Program-made: the position numbers and the translations under genes
Part shown: piece after piece, positions 36,599 to 49,861 of the stretch
Layout of the letters: every line of letters begins with the position of its first letter
How positions within the stretch are numbered: the stretch's first letter is position 1
Assembly (NCBI GenBank): GCA_023079485.1
Contig: CM041090.1
Location: forward strand, 8,926,519 to 8,990,518
DNA: 64,000 nt
Direction: 5' to 3'
Source of the DNA: Archilochus colubris
Lineage: Eukaryota; Chordata; Aves; Apodiformes; Trochilidae
Notes under the pieces: model-generated
The model's database searches: none
Told to the model about the DNA's origin: nothing
The model's input: only the letters and a program-made list of their open reading frames with translations

Positions 36599-39500
36599 TA
36601 TCTTACTGTTCAATTTGTAACTCTTACCTTTGGATGTCCTGGACTGACATCAAAGTTGACCGCGCAGAGCTTAAAAAGGAGAAAAACCTTCTGGTCCGAG
36701 TGTTTTGCAGTGGTGGAACAAGTGAATGAGAAAGACTGGAGCAACATGGTTAAGAAGGTGGAGCTATCATACATAAAGAAATAAATTTTGTGGAGGAGTT
36801 ATCATGCCAATGCAGACTTACTGGAAGAGGCAAAGGAAACTTTTGCCTGCTTATTACCATGAGTCAACCAGTGTTGCACGTGTTCATGCCCACATACCCA
36901 CAGCACTGTAGACACCAACCTAGAGGCAATGTCTATGTAGGAGCAGCAATCAGGTGAAAGTAATTTACCATCATAAATTAGGTATACCTACATCCTCTTA
37001 TTTCAAAGCCAGTAAGTGGTGTTGGTTGGGTAAGCTTTTTCAAATGTGTTCAAATTAAATATGACAAAGTCTTAATGAATGACAAGACCCATTTCAATCC
37101 AAAAGCTAAGGTAAATTTAGTAATTTCCCAAGGGAATTTCCAAGTTCTGAAATCTATTCTCTTACTAATAATGTAGTATTAAAACATTGGGTTGTACCAG
37201 TCTCCAAAAAAAAAAAAAAAAGAATTCTTTGTTCTTTTTACCTCCCAGGAATGTTTGAATGGCGTATTAGTGCTAGTAGGCTGAAAGTAGGGAATCAAAT
37301 GACTGCTGGAAGCACAGATGTTCTTTAAACTTGTGGGCTTACCTTCAGAATTAAATCTGCAAAAATATTTAGGCACTGATGTTCCATCAGTTTCATGTTG
37401 GTACGTGATTATCTTTTAGGATCTAGCCCTTAATTAATTTGGTGGAGGTAAACAGAAACATTTCAGATAAGACAAGCAGAGAAAGAGCCTGAACATCTGC
37501 AGTTATTATCAGCTTCGATGGGAACTGTGTGTTTGGTGGCAGGAAAGTGGAGACTAATTAGTACATACAAGAAAAATCATAGAGCACTGTGATAAATCTG
37601 CCCATATGAATAATTTCGGCAGCTTCACTGTTTGATAGTGATCCTCTGCACATCACCCATTCTTCTTCTTTCCTTGTAAAGTGGGGGTTAAGGAAGAAAA
37701 CTCTTAATAAGATTTTACTCTCTAGATATTGATCCCAGGTTGTGATGCAGAAGATATTTGAAATGCAGGAGAATAACTGAAAGTTACTCCCACGTTTATT
37801 TAATTTGCGGTACTCCATGTTTGTTTTCATATTTTTCAGGTGAAATCTGAGCTATATAATTTGATTAATAAGATTGGAGTTTCCTGCTGGAAATAACTTA
37901 AAGGGTCAGATTTATCCACTTTAGAGTGCTTTCCTGATTTTTGCACAAAATTTATAATTTTGAGACCCATTTCAGTGATGACCCCTTCTCTATTTCCTTA
38001 ATTTCGGAACAATCTGTCCATGCTGCTGTTTAATATGTAGACTAGTTTCTTTTATGCGAAACAATGCATAAAGAGTTGCTCCTTTTACACATCTGCAATA
38101 ACAACATTGCTATCAGCTTCAGTGAGCTGTGACTTCCTGCACAGTGACATCCCCCACGAGAAGCATCAATTAGCCAAGCCACCGGGTGTACCAGAGGCTT
38201 TCTCAAGGCTGCTGCTTCCATGAAAGGGTATAAATCACTGACACTTCCTATATACAGTCTGTCCTAGGAAGACTTTAGTATGCTCTTTTGGAGCCAAATT
38301 GCCTAAAAGTCTGTCACTACATCCTTATGAGCATCTTTGCTTCCAAAAATAGTTCCATGATCTCTAGCAGTACCACGAGGTTACAGATACACAGGATTAT
38401 AGTTTGGAAAAGGGGCAGTGAGATGACATTCTTTTTCAGATAATACTGTCAGTAAGTCATCTCCTCTGCTTTTTATGTTTACTAAAGAGGATTGTTCTGT
38501 GCTATTTTGTTCTTGATGTAAAGACAGAAGAAAGGTTCCAGACTTGTCCTTTCTGTGCAATGCAGTCCACATATATTGATCCTGTCTCATTTTCTAAGCA
38601 TATTAATGACTTTGTCTAATATAAAAATCACCAGAGCACTGTCCAACACATCTGTGCAGAAGCAGTTTCTATACTAATGAAACAGCAAAAAACCACACTC
38701 CTCACATTGGCCATTAATGTAGCTAGACTTGGTATAGCCCAGGAGCAAAATGTGTTTTGTATATGGAAAATGTGTTATTAGTGGTGCTCACTTTGTTTGA
38801 GATAATTATTTCCTTTAAAAACCAGAAAAAAAAAGATTAAAAAATTTCTAATTCATTAGTTCTCATTCCCTTGGCTGAGAAATCAAGTGATCAGATATAC
38901 CTAATGAAGGACAAAGGAAAAAACTTTTAAATAACAATTCCAGAAGACATCTCCAAAATTATGCAAGATTCATACATGTATAGAATCAAAGAATTGCAAA
39001 TGCAAGGGAATGCAACTCACATTATTTGGTGGGATCATTTGTAAATCCCTTTGCTGAGCTGCAAAATGAACCAAATCATTTGTGTTATCAATACTGAATT
39101 CACATTTGCAAAAAAAGAAGCAAGGAAACATGTTCACACGACAGGGAAATACAGCTACAGTCACAGAGACTGTGATGACAGGGACATACAGAGAAACTGA
39201 TTTAACAGTAGTCTGTCAATAGCAGCTCATAACTCCACAACAAATAATGTTAATTTATCAACATTTCAAAAGAATATTTTTTTTTTTTTAGTTTGCTTCC
39301 ATTGCATTTTCTAATTCCTACCTGAAACATCAAATTTTGATACATTTCATGCTGAAATATTAGAAAAGAATAGGATATACAGCATTGTGATGTTAAAGTG
39401 CCAGTGATAGCACTTAGATAATGCAGAGTTTTGCAAAAAGAACAACCTCACAAAGCAGAATGAGAAACTCATCCTTGCATAGCTGTAAAAATGGCAGAGG

Positions 39501-42500
39501 ACAATAAAATGAGGCACTTTCTAAACAGCTATCATCATTGAATGCTGTGTGTTAGAGCTGATTTCAGAATGCAGAATACTTTGGCATTCAAAGGGCAGTT
39601 GTGCAACCCAAAAAGGTGTGTAAATCTCCTTTCTTTATGTATACGCATACTGAGATAGCTGGGTATCTATCCATGTGCCTGCATCAGTGCATGTACTCCA
39701 TCTCATTAGCCTAGAAAGGGTTAATTGAGGGCATAGTTACCTCTCCAGATGGAATTAGCTTGCCAGTCAGAAATAGAGATATGAAGAAATCTGTATCCCA
39801 GGGCAAAATGGGGGCAGTGAGTGGGATGTGTTATTTTTACAGCTTTGCTCATCCTGTGTCTTAGAAGTGCAGCTAAAGGCAATGTGAGCTATGCGAGGCT
39901 CACATGAGTGGCTAAGAGCAGAAGGAAGAGTAAGAAAATATTTTGCTGCAGAAGTTATGACCCTTGAATTGTCAGTCAGAAGGTGACTTTTCCCTAGTAA
40001 GAGAAGAAATGGTAGCTCTTGACAGAATTACTAGGCCATGGGTGTTGAAATATGGCAATTTGGATATGGCTATGGATTTTCTTTTCTGGCTAGTGATTCC
40101 CTACAGATTGTAAGGTGTAAAATAGCCAGCCTTGCTGTGGAACTCAAGCAGAGACTGAGCTTCTGAACACACTTTTCTGTAAAAATTCATGTGTAAGTGG
40201 CTCTGGAGTCTCTATATTTTTAAAAGTCCCTTTTCATCCATGCTGTTCATAAACAAAAAGAAAGCTGAGAAAGGAAGGAAAACTCCTCATGAAGCTGCAT
40301 GGAGACACAGGTCCTGGGGTACCAGGGGAGATTGAGGTTCATCTTGTTCATTATATTTAACCCAGTGAACTTGTGAGGAATACCAAGGTTTCACAGTTTT
40401 CTAAGAATAATGTGATATAAAAACTGCTTTTAGAGATGTATTGCACTTTAGGCTGATATTGTTTCTACAACTTTAAGATGATAAAAAGTACTTTATTCTT
40501 CCCTGCTTGAATAATCTCCTTTATGATGCACTTCATGGGCTTCATGGTACTGCAGATGTTGCTAAAGCCGATAGTGGAATTGCTCCTTTAGGAATTGACT
40601 GGTGCTGATCTGATCTGAAGTGGTTGTATAGTAACACAGTTTATTATTCCCAAGTAAGTTATAAGAAAACATATCTGAAAAATTCACCCTTCAACAAGCA
40701 AGAAAACTTGATACGTAAACGTCTTTGGGACAGCAAACTGACAGAGAAGGGACTGCAGAACAACTGTTGTGTAACAACAGCAGCTGTCATAACAGTGCAG
40801 TGAACTATTTCCACAGAGAGTAAAGGTAAGGAACAACAAAGGATGTAGAACAAAGTTCTAAAAATACATTACAAGAGGAAGAAGGAGGAATGCTCGTTTA
40901 CAAGGGCAGGAGTGCAGACTGCAGTCAATACTGAAAAACTGGTGAAAGATTTCCCTGTTTCCATTTTAAGGCACTGAGTATATTTAAAAAAAATTATAAC
41001 ACAGGTATTTTTGAAAAAAGACATAACAATAATCCTGAATAAAGAGGTAAGACATTGAAGGATGCCTAGATAAAATAAATGGGGTCACATTGCAGGGGCC
41101 TAATGAAAATTAGTGCAGCATACTTCAATCAATAATAAAACTAATGAAAATAGTTATCTTCGAAAAAATGATTTAAAAAAGAAATGCCAGCCATTTGTGA
41201 GCATTAATTCAGAAAGAGATGTTGAAAAAATAGGTTACTAACAGCAGGGAGAATAATAAATTGATAAACAACATGAATTAGTCAAAAATTCATGACAGTA
41301 AATGTATCTAGTTTCTGTGGGGTTTTTAGAGGGGAATTACCTAATGGAGCTGCAGATATGATGTATGTTAAGCTTAGAACAACTTCTGTATTGTCACGTC
41401 AGTTCTCAGAATTAAACTAGAGAGGTCAGGTCTGTATAATGTTTTCCATACAAGTTTCATTGCACAACTGTTTAGATGAGAAATTACTAAGCATTCACTG
41501 TCAAACTGGGAGAGTATTTCAAGAAGTCAGTCTCCACCTTGAAGCATTATTTTAATGTAATGATTCAAGTTTTGGAATGGAAACAAAACCTAAGCTAGGC
41601 TCTTTCCATAGTGGCTAGGGAATGAGTGCCACTGGTGATTTGAGTGTCTGCTCTGCTTTGTGAAGAAAATGTTGATAAAGGATGCATCGTCTGGGATAAC
41701 TCCAAATATCAAAGAGTACTTTCCCTGTTGCTAAAAAAATCCCTGATGTCCAACTTTTTATAGGGTAGTAAAGGAAATGAGGTAAGACAGGAGCTTGTGA
41801 TGGTGCCTGACTTCTTCACTCCTGAAGAAAACAGAGCAGTTTGATTCTGAGCCAGGTATATATCAGCTCTCTTCTTCTCTTGTGCGCCAGTGCTTAAAAA
41901 TATCAGCTAAGAAGCAGCTCAGAATAATAAACTGCATTTGTCAGTTTGCAATTCACTTTCTTCTGTTTTATAGCTAGTTAATGAGAAGGGTAAATTATAG
42001 GAGGAAACAGTTTCATACACAGAGGAAGCAGACAAGTACAGGGAGAAGTGTTATGATTAGATTTTTTTTTTTTTTTAGTTCTAAAGGTAATGGAACAGGT
42101 CTGGCCTCACTCTATAATAATACCTATCCCTCCAGATGGAAGAATGATATAAACAAGCCTGTAAAATAGTACTGCTAACCATCCCAGCTTTATGATAGAA
42201 CTGAGCCTTTCATCTGCTGGGAATGAAGTAGCTAAAATAGTGCAGATCCTGACTATGACTGCTGGCAGGATCATCACTGTAAAAATGAAACTCCTTTCCC
42301 ATGTCTCCTGGCATGCATGGGGCTCAGGCATTTCAATAAAGCCTTTTTTTTCCTGACATATCGAGGTAGAGATGTACGCATACACACACACAGGTTCATG
42401 TGTAGTAACAGTTATACATCCTAGACGTGACACTGAAACTTGACCTCAAGCAGGAGGAAACACAAGCAGCTCACTTTTATGGCTCTACAGCCTTTTTAAC

Positions 42501-43721
42501 ACAGAAAGTTAAATTATTGCCTGCTGCTCCTACAGTGTACAGGTATACAAAACGAACAGGTCAATGGTTACATGGGTGGATGATCTTCATGCATTAACTT
42601 GACATAAAAGGTGGCTGAATATGAAACAGTTGCACAACACCTTGTTTTGTAGAAGTTGTTTTTAGGGCAACCTATAATGTCTTTGGTTTTGTGTCGTCAT
42701 CATTTCCTCAAAGGTTGATGCAATGTGGATTTCTGAAGTCTGAAATGGAATTAAAAGAGTCTACCAACACTGTTGAACTTTTCATAAGTAATTTTCCTGA
42801 TAATTATTTCAAGACTAGGCAGATCTAGAGTAATGCAACATGTGATAGCAACATAATACAGAGATTGTTGATTAACGGATATAAAGAATTCCAGCTTTGC
42901 AACAACGTCCTCTGCCTTGCCATAGCTCACTTCCAAAGCTCCTTAGAGCATATAATCGTTTCTGTATTATACTTAGCTAGAAATTCCATGCCTCTGACAG
43001 TGCCAAATCCACTATAAAATGAATTAAATATGTCCTTTATTGTAATTTATTAGTCCCAGTCTGTGAATTGTTGCAACAGTTTCAAACATCTGGACTCATC
43101 ATATCATATTATCTCAGAACAATAACCATAAGCTGAGAAACTGCTCTGTTTAATAGAATGGTATCTGTGCAGGGCCACAAAATCAAAACCAAGAACATTG
43201 ATACTTCCTGACTTTAGTTCCTTTTGTAAGAGCAATTTACACCATCTTAGATCTTGAGCAGAGATTGATTTAATAGAAAGAAGTGATTTGATTATGACTG
43301 GATGTTTTTAAACATAAGGTTGGACAATTCCAGGCAGAAGTCCTCTACTAAGGTTTCATTCACTGCTGTGTGGTATATAAGGCTTTTAGCAGCCATTCAA
43401 ACAGAGATGAATCTTTAATACAATCCATGTTTCATAGTCTTCTGTCTGTTTCTTGGCAAATACTGTGTGAGAAAAAGCATCCCTTTAATGAATTATCTGT
43501 ATGGAGTTTTTTCATTTTTATGAATTCTGATTAATAGCTAAACTATGTGCCAACATTCTTTTTGCAAATTCTTATTGTTACTGTTATGAAAACAACCTAG
43601 TGAGGATTATTTTGGCCACACACAAACCTTGTATAACCCCAAATTTGGAGCGTCCTGAGCAAGTCTAATGTTGGTTTGCCCACAGCCCATTAATAGCTGC
43701 CACTGCCCTCCTTCCCTCTTG
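36599..43721. other. Unannotated AT-rich DNA
   Basis: No gene or transposon is recognised over about 7 kb. Homopolymer tracts include A16 at 37206-37221, T12 near 39280-39291 and T15 at 42062-42076. The 200 bases directly after the LTR (36599-36790) hold a 74-codon open frame, but nothing in it resembles a retroviral gene. Confidence 0.55.
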
Positions 43722-44022
43722 ATTGGGTGTTGGTCTCTTTTCCAAGGCAAGTCTGAGCAAGAGAAGAGGGCACGGCCTTAAGTTGTGCCAGGGGAGGTTT
43801 AGGTTGGACATTAGAAAGAATTTCTTTACGGAGAGGGTGATCAAGCATTGGAATGGGCTGCCCAGGGAAGTAGTGGATTCTCCATCCCTGGAGATATTTA
43901 AAAAGAGACTGGATGTGGCACTCAGTGCCATGATCTAGTAACTGCAGCAGTAGTGGATCAAGGGTTGGACTTGATGATCTCTGAGGTCCCTTCCAATCCA
44001 GCCAATTCTATGATTCTATGAT
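43722..44022 (+). mobile_element. CR1 LINE 3' end
   Basis: The truncation point lies in the ORF2 C-terminus ([20 protein letters not shown], starting about 43723). The copy continues through [19 protein letters not shown] and [20 protein letters not shown], then GGTTGGACTTGATGATCTC and a 3' tail of about two ATTCTATG octamers. It is closely related to the minus-strand copy at 49610-49861: both share the GGATGTGGCACTCAGTGCCA sequence. The ORF2 end is open over about 70 codons, but everything upstream is missing. Confidence 0.95.
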
Positions 44023-44144
44023 GCCAGGTCTGGAGAGAGCTAATAGAACCCACCTGGGAAGTAGGTTTAAAACGATGAGTAGGAGCTGTGTAAGCCTTAG
44101 CCAGGGTACTCAGGAGAGCTGATTGTAGCTGCTGACATGGGTGT

Positions 44145-44152
44145 ATGCAAAT
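44145..44152 (+). promoter_or_regulatory. Octamer (POU/OCT-type) motif
   Basis: ATGCAAAT is an exact consensus octamer, about 165 bp upstream of the inverted forkhead-type pair. A single 8-bp match is expected by chance about twice in 64 kb when both strands are counted, so it has little weight alone. Confidence 0.25.
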
Positions 44153-44316
44153 GGTTTCTTTCTCTACCTGTGCTTCTGACTAAAGAGACAAGCCTCATAT
44201 TGGGCTGTTTGTGGGCCAAGACTGCTTGCTTGTGCTGACAGGATATAACAGATCAAATGCAGTGTAATGCTAATGTGCCTACCTGCCTTCTGGGCTGAAT
44301 CTGACTTGTGCAGTGT

Positions 44317-44336
44317 TGTAAACATGCTTGTTTACA
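44317..44336. promoter_or_regulatory. Perfect inverted pair of forkhead-type sites
   Basis: TGTAAACA (44317-44324), a 4-base spacer TGCT, and TGTTTACA (44329-44336) form a perfect inverted repeat. Each arm contains GTAAACA, the classical forkhead (FOX) core, in opposite orientations. Palindromic forkhead sites can bind FOX dimers, so this is a candidate regulatory element. Function cannot be inferred from sequence alone. Confidence 0.4.
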
Positions 44337-47300
44337 CCTATGCATGTACAGGTTATGTCACATCAATTTTGTAGACTGTAGATCTTCAAATGAGTCACAC
44401 ATCTTTGGAAATCTCACTTCTTGTAGACTATGAAGAATTGGATTTCTTTTTCAGCCTGGAAGTCTGGAGTGCAGAAGACAGCAGATAACACCACACAGAT
44501 ATGATACTCTGTTTTCAGGTTAAAGGCATTGCAATTTGCTTTTACTAGAAATACTTCTGCAACTGAGTTTGCATACAAGTTTGCTTTTTAGTAATTAGAA
44601 GTGAAGAAAAAGTGTATTTCTACAAAAATAGGTAGGTATCATCAGTATTGCTTAATCCTCTTTTTTTAATAATTAATGAGAGTCTCTTCTCAGAAGTAAA
44701 CTTCTCTCAAGTCTACATTTCTACCATAGAACATGCAATGCAATATCGTTGTTTTAAAACATATTTTCAAGTTAGGTGCCATATTTATTACCAAATTCCA
44801 TTAATCCATCTTTTAAAAAATCAAATGCTGCTTAAATGAGCAGTTGAAAGTAACTTCAATTTAAAACTCAAATTCAAAGCATCAGTGAGTTGTAGGTTTC
44901 TGCAGTATGTATGACAACATGATTATGTCCTGCTGTACTTGACATAGAGCAAAATACCTAGTTTTCAGGTTTATTTATTACACTACATTGTTACATCACA
45001 TTATTACTTCATGGTGTTTCTCCTGATGTGATTACTAAAGTGTGTAGATTTGCAATGTATGGGTTCTGTCTTTTTATGGAGCTTATTGTACTCAGACAAT
45101 ATAACTTTTTCATTTTGACAGATTTTCTTGAATTTCAGCATTGTTCAAAGGAAGGAGATGAATTAATTTAAATAATTTTATTTTCAAAATTACTGATAAA
45201 AAGATCTGGGGGAATGATAATTAATGGTACAGTCAAGTTGGTTGCTGTTTTCCATGTTCAGATAAGACAGCATCTCAATCAAAATTGTTTGAAATGATGA
45301 GAAATCTTTCTAAAACTTACCCAAGCCCTGACCCTAAGCTCACAGACAGCTCACCTCACAACTCAGTCTTCCTGCCTTCTAGATATTAGCTCTGCAGTAC
45401 AGAATAATCCAGTGGCCCAAAATAACAAACTCCCTAATGCTAATGTTCTTTTCTGTTCTTATGGGTTGTGGAACTGGGAGGAGCATTTCCTGAGACCCCC
45501 TTCAAGACTTTGCCAAAAAAATTCTGCACCCTCACAGAAGGAAGGAGTGTACTCTGTGTTTCAAAACCTGTGGACCATGTTCACTTCATACTGAGCCTAC
45601 TAGGGCTGACACAGAAAAAAAGTTTCTTCATATCTAGCTAATAATAAACCCTACAGAAGTTTTCTTTTATAGACCTTTTCCTTACCCGAGCTTCAATTTC
45701 AAAAATGGAGAAGTGAAATTATATTATTGGTTGCTAGGCAAAATCTCAAACAAAAAGTCACACTAGTGTTATCTCGTGTAAAATTCAGCACAGTCTTGCA
45801 GCAAGATAAAATAAGATGTAAGATTGTTTTGAGCTCTGTGGTCAAGTTTTGTTGAAAGACTGAATCTCTTCAGCCTGAATTCTGCACTGTGAACCAAACA
45901 TAATCTACCATTGTGTTTCTCACTGTTGCAGTGTCGCAAGGTTGAGTGATTCAGCCTTCCTCTGCTTGTGTGATGAATGACCAGATTAAGACATTTCCTG
46001 AAACAGGGACAAGGGCTGGTCACCATAAGGGCCAAGTGAAAGAAATGCAAGGGTGCCTTTAAGATAAGATCACTCATGCTGGAAACACAGATTCTGTTGT
46101 AAGAGAGCACTGAGCTTTATGCTTGAAGAGTTCACCCATCTTGTGTCTACCACGGTGGACACATGTCTGTAATTACAAGAAAGAATGCAATATTTTATCT
46201 TATTTATTTAATTAGGACATAGAAGGCTCTCAAGTGAGACTCCCAAAATCTATTTTGTAGTGAAATTTATACTGATATATTAATAGTTCTCTGGTGTATC
46301 TCGATGAAGAGCATTGAGATGTCTTAGAAACCACAGCTCGTTACTGCCCACAGCAATAGTTCTTAGATTAGAAAGGATTCCACTGTGGTTTTGACATTTT
46401 ATTTTGTATATCAACAGCTCTTGTCTGTTGAGTACTACAGAGCAAGCTCACCAATGAGGCCAATTGATTGAATTTCTGAGAACAACGAGATAATAGGTAT
46501 ATTCTTTGTGTCTTTGCAAGGAAACACAGAAGAATTGAAACACAAGCAAGAACTTTATTTTACCAAATGAGTATTTGTGCTCTGTAGCAAAAGTCTCTGT
46601 TCTTCTGTGGCTAACAAAATTTTAATTCAAAAGATTTTCCTGTAAGAAATTAATCCAGCTCTGGGTTGGATTTACTCAAATACTACAGTAATGCAGGATG
46701 AAGAGCTGATGATAGCCTATTGGCAAACACCTCGAACATAAACATTTTTTTTCTTATGCATGTGTAGTTGCAAGGCTGCCTGCCACCATTTATGAGGTCT
46801 GGGGAGGGAGGGAGCCTTTGGCAGGTGTTTGATCATGCCTTGACAGTCATAAAACTTGTAGCAGAAAAATTTCTAATTAGAATTTTAGCTGCTAAACACT
46901 GTAATGTGGTCCAACTGACTCCTAAATTTGTGCTACCTTGTCAGGAAATAGGACATGTTTAGAATCCTGCTATTCAGTGTCACATTCAAAGGATGTCTTC
47001 TAAGTTTCTGTCAAGAGCTTGCTGTTATCTTGTTAGCAAAAATCAGATCTCCTTGTTTGTTTCATACTACAATACTATGGATACTACTTTGACAACTGCT
47101 GCGAAACACTAAAATGGCTTAAAAATAATAGAGCAGTAACATCAATACACATCACACAGCTCTGCTTCAGATGCTTTGGGATGAAATACAAAACCTCCCA
47201 AATAGCTGGAAAGGAAAACAAAACAATATGTGCTGATTTATGCAGGATTCTGAAGGCCAATAAAACTGGGATCTGGCAAAGAGCATATGAGACCAAATTC

Positions 47301-48874
47301 CATAGGAGACATCTGCTGCTGGCAGCAACTTGGTGTTGCCAGTGCTGCAGAACTCAATAACAGAATTTGACAGTAAAAAGCATCCTTATTGGTGTTTAAC
47401 TGTTTAATCAGCTGCTGATAGGCAGCAGGAGAACACAAGAAAATACTTAGTTTTTTGTTGGGGAGAAATATCTGGTCAAATGGTAAATCCAGCAGAGAAT
47501 ATTTATAGCTTTCAAAACTATATCACATCCACAGTATGCAAGTGGACCATGGAAGACAAAAAAGAACTGACCTTAGACTGCAGATGTATCATGGAGTCAC
47601 CAGAGGATAGTCCATTGGGTCCAAATCATGTCACTTAAGGTTAACACCTGGATGTGTGCAGCAAAAAATTAGTTAGGAGTGAAGAACATGACAAGTTCAC
47701 CACTTCTCCCTGGTCCCTGTCTTCACGTGATAAAATACACTCTTTAATGACCACAGTTGTTGGTGGCCTCAGCAGGAAGGCCAAAGATAGGTTAAGTCCT
47801 GAAGTCTGAATTACATTGTCAATTTCTTTGGAACTGAGGCCTGTGTATCCCAATGAGACATGTTGGAAAGAAAAGCTGGAGGAAGTTAATGTGCTTCCTC
47901 CATGTGGTATTTGGACTGTGACTGCAAAATAAATCTAATTCTTGGGCATTTTCAGAGCTGGGTTAACTATAGCTGTCATGTGCTTGTGCAGTGGTAGGAA
48001 CCAATATGTGGGCAAGCCAGAGGTTTCTTCTTTCTCCCACCAACAGTAAATCTTATGTTGTCATAAGGTGGCAAGGAGTGGAAGGAAGCAACTAAACAGT
48101 CTTGGAGTTCTGCAGTCCACAGCACCACCTCTGCTTGCACCCTTGCATTTCGCTAGAAAATCGATTATAAAACTCAGAAAACAACTGAATACTTAATTTC
48201 CTAGTTTGTAATATTTTTAACTGTAAAAAGGATAATGAACAGGGAAGATCTGAACGCACAGGAACAGGATCTTTCTGAAACTGAAATGTGGGTGTTCCCT
48301 TGGCAAGTTGCTTTGTCTTGTGTTTAAGTAAAACTGAGAATACCCTGTATTTTATACTTGCATAAGAACAGAGGTGAACGTATGTGTGTACCATCAGAAA
48401 CGGTAAATATATGTAAAGAGAGAGATTTTAAAATGGTAAATATTTGTTAGTAATCCTTTGAATGAATAAGGTTCTAACTGAAACTTCAAAGGAGATGTGG
48501 CAATTGGTGGTACAAATCTAAGAACTATATCAAAAAATGGGAGACTGTAAATTACACCAGGAATCAGTACTTTAAAAATAGAAAGTTAGGTAATATAACT
48601 AATTCAAGAAAGTTAATTCCTATTTGAAAATAAGAAGGCTAGGCTAATATAAAAGTTAGGGTTGATAATATTTCTCTAATTTCAATTATGTGGAGACTGC
48701 AGGTAGCTTATATCAACATCTTGTCTGTCTGACAAGAGGGAAAGGTAAGTAAAAGTTATGCTGTAATGGCAGTATAAGGAGAATATTCCCAGTTGGTTTT
48801 ATTTCCAACAATTGTTAATTGCTCTTCGAAAGTAATGGCTGCAATTGATTTTTTTCCTCAGGTTTGAAGGGCTT

Positions 48875-48919
48875 AAAATATTGAAATACCAAAAATATTG
48901 AGATACCAAAATATTGAGA
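48875..48919. repeat. 17-bp tandem repeat, about 2.6 units
   Basis: AAAATATTGAAATACCA is followed by AAAATATTGAGATACCA (one difference) and a partial third unit AAATATTGAGA. This is a short AT-rich minisatellite seed with no visible function. Confidence 0.85.
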
Positions 48920-49453
48920 AAAGTAATCCCTTGAACGGAAAAGTCTGGAGTTCATGTGGGGAAGTGTGTAACAATGATGGTTTGAGAGGAAGCTTTTTAA
49001 CTACAGGCATTGTTATGGATAACACTTTGACAGAGTTTGTAATCTGCTGAAACTTCCCTCACCACAACAAACCCAGAACACACAAACCTGAGCCTGTGGC
49101 AAGGAAGTAGGGTCTAGCAAGTGTGTTTATAATCCCTGAGTGAGTCCTTAGCATGGCATTTTTCAAACATCTGTATTGTTGGCTATTTGCTTGTGATCAG
49201 CTCAGCTTCTGAAAAGCTGAGTTCACAATATTTCTCAGTAGACTGGGCTGTAGTAGCCTTTGGAATGCTCAAGAATCTTTGCCTGACCCACAGGAATTAT
49301 GCAAATGAGGAGTTGGGCACATGGGACCTCTCTAACAAATTGGGGCTGCATCTGGATGTGATAACATGCTTGCCTCTTGGCAAGGTAGTGTCTGAGTATG
49401 GGCTCAGACTCCCACTCCATTTGGAATGTAGACCAGAACAGTCTATAGAAAGC

Positions 49454-49560
49454 AATTAAAAAAAAAAAAAACAACCTAAAAAACCAAAAACCAACCAAAC
49501 AAAAAACCCCCCAAGACCCCAAAACAAACAAAAAAAAAAAAAAGAAAAAAAAAAGAGAGA
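49454..49560. repeat. A/C-rich then A/G-rich low-complexity tract
   Basis: A14 is followed by CCAAACA-type and C6 sequence with almost no T, then A14-G-A10 and GAGAGA. The minus strand is a G/T-rich tract, like the plus-strand tracts at 51811, 53662 and 55877. It lies 50 bp from the 3' end of the minus-strand CR1 at 49610, but it is not part of that element. Confidence 0.8.
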
Positions 49561-49609
49561 AGCTGCTAAGCTTGTATTTGTTCCACAGAGGTCTGGTCAG
49601 ACCTGGAAG

Positions 49610-49861
49610 AATCATAGAATCATAGAATCATAGAATTAGCCGGGTTGGAAGGGACCTCAGAGATCATCTAGTCCAACCCTTGACCCACCGGAGCAGTTGC
49701 TAGACCATGGCACTGAGTGCCACATCCAGTCTTTTTTTAAATGTCTCCAGGGACGGAGAATCTACCACCTCCCCGGGCAGTCCATTCCATAGCCTAATCA
49801 CCCTCTCCGTGAAGAAATTCTTTCTAATATCTAACCTAAACCTCCCCTGGCACAACTTAAG
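49610..49861 (-). mobile_element. CR1 LINE 3' end, minus orientation
   Basis: Read on the minus strand, the element runs from CTTAAGTTGTGCCAGGGG through [20 protein letters not shown] and [20 protein letters not shown] to GGTTGGACTAGATGATCTC, ending in about three ATTCTATG octamers (49610-49636). It is a close relative of the plus-strand copy at 43722-44022. At the 5'-truncated end the last 10 bases, ACAACTTAAG on the plus strand, are duplicated in tandem (49852-49861 and 49862-49871). This suggests a small duplication or microhomology event at the junction. Confidence 0.95.

Larger units (their letters stand above)
44023..49453. other. Mostly unannotated DNA with possible regulatory motifs
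   Basis: No gene is recognised. The first 350 bases contain a POU-type octamer and an inverted forkhead-type pair, listed separately. A 17-bp tandem repeat lies at 48875-48919. A 113-codon minus-strand frame at 45769-46110 has no supporting features. Confidence 0.5.

Noticed and set aside
36599..36790. Possible retroviral internal region after the LTR
   Set aside because: No primer-binding site or gag-like sequence is recognisable. The 74-codon frame has no retroviral motif.
45769..46110. 113-codon minus-strand frame
   Set aside because: Composition is random-looking and no supporting signals are seen; it is expected by chance.
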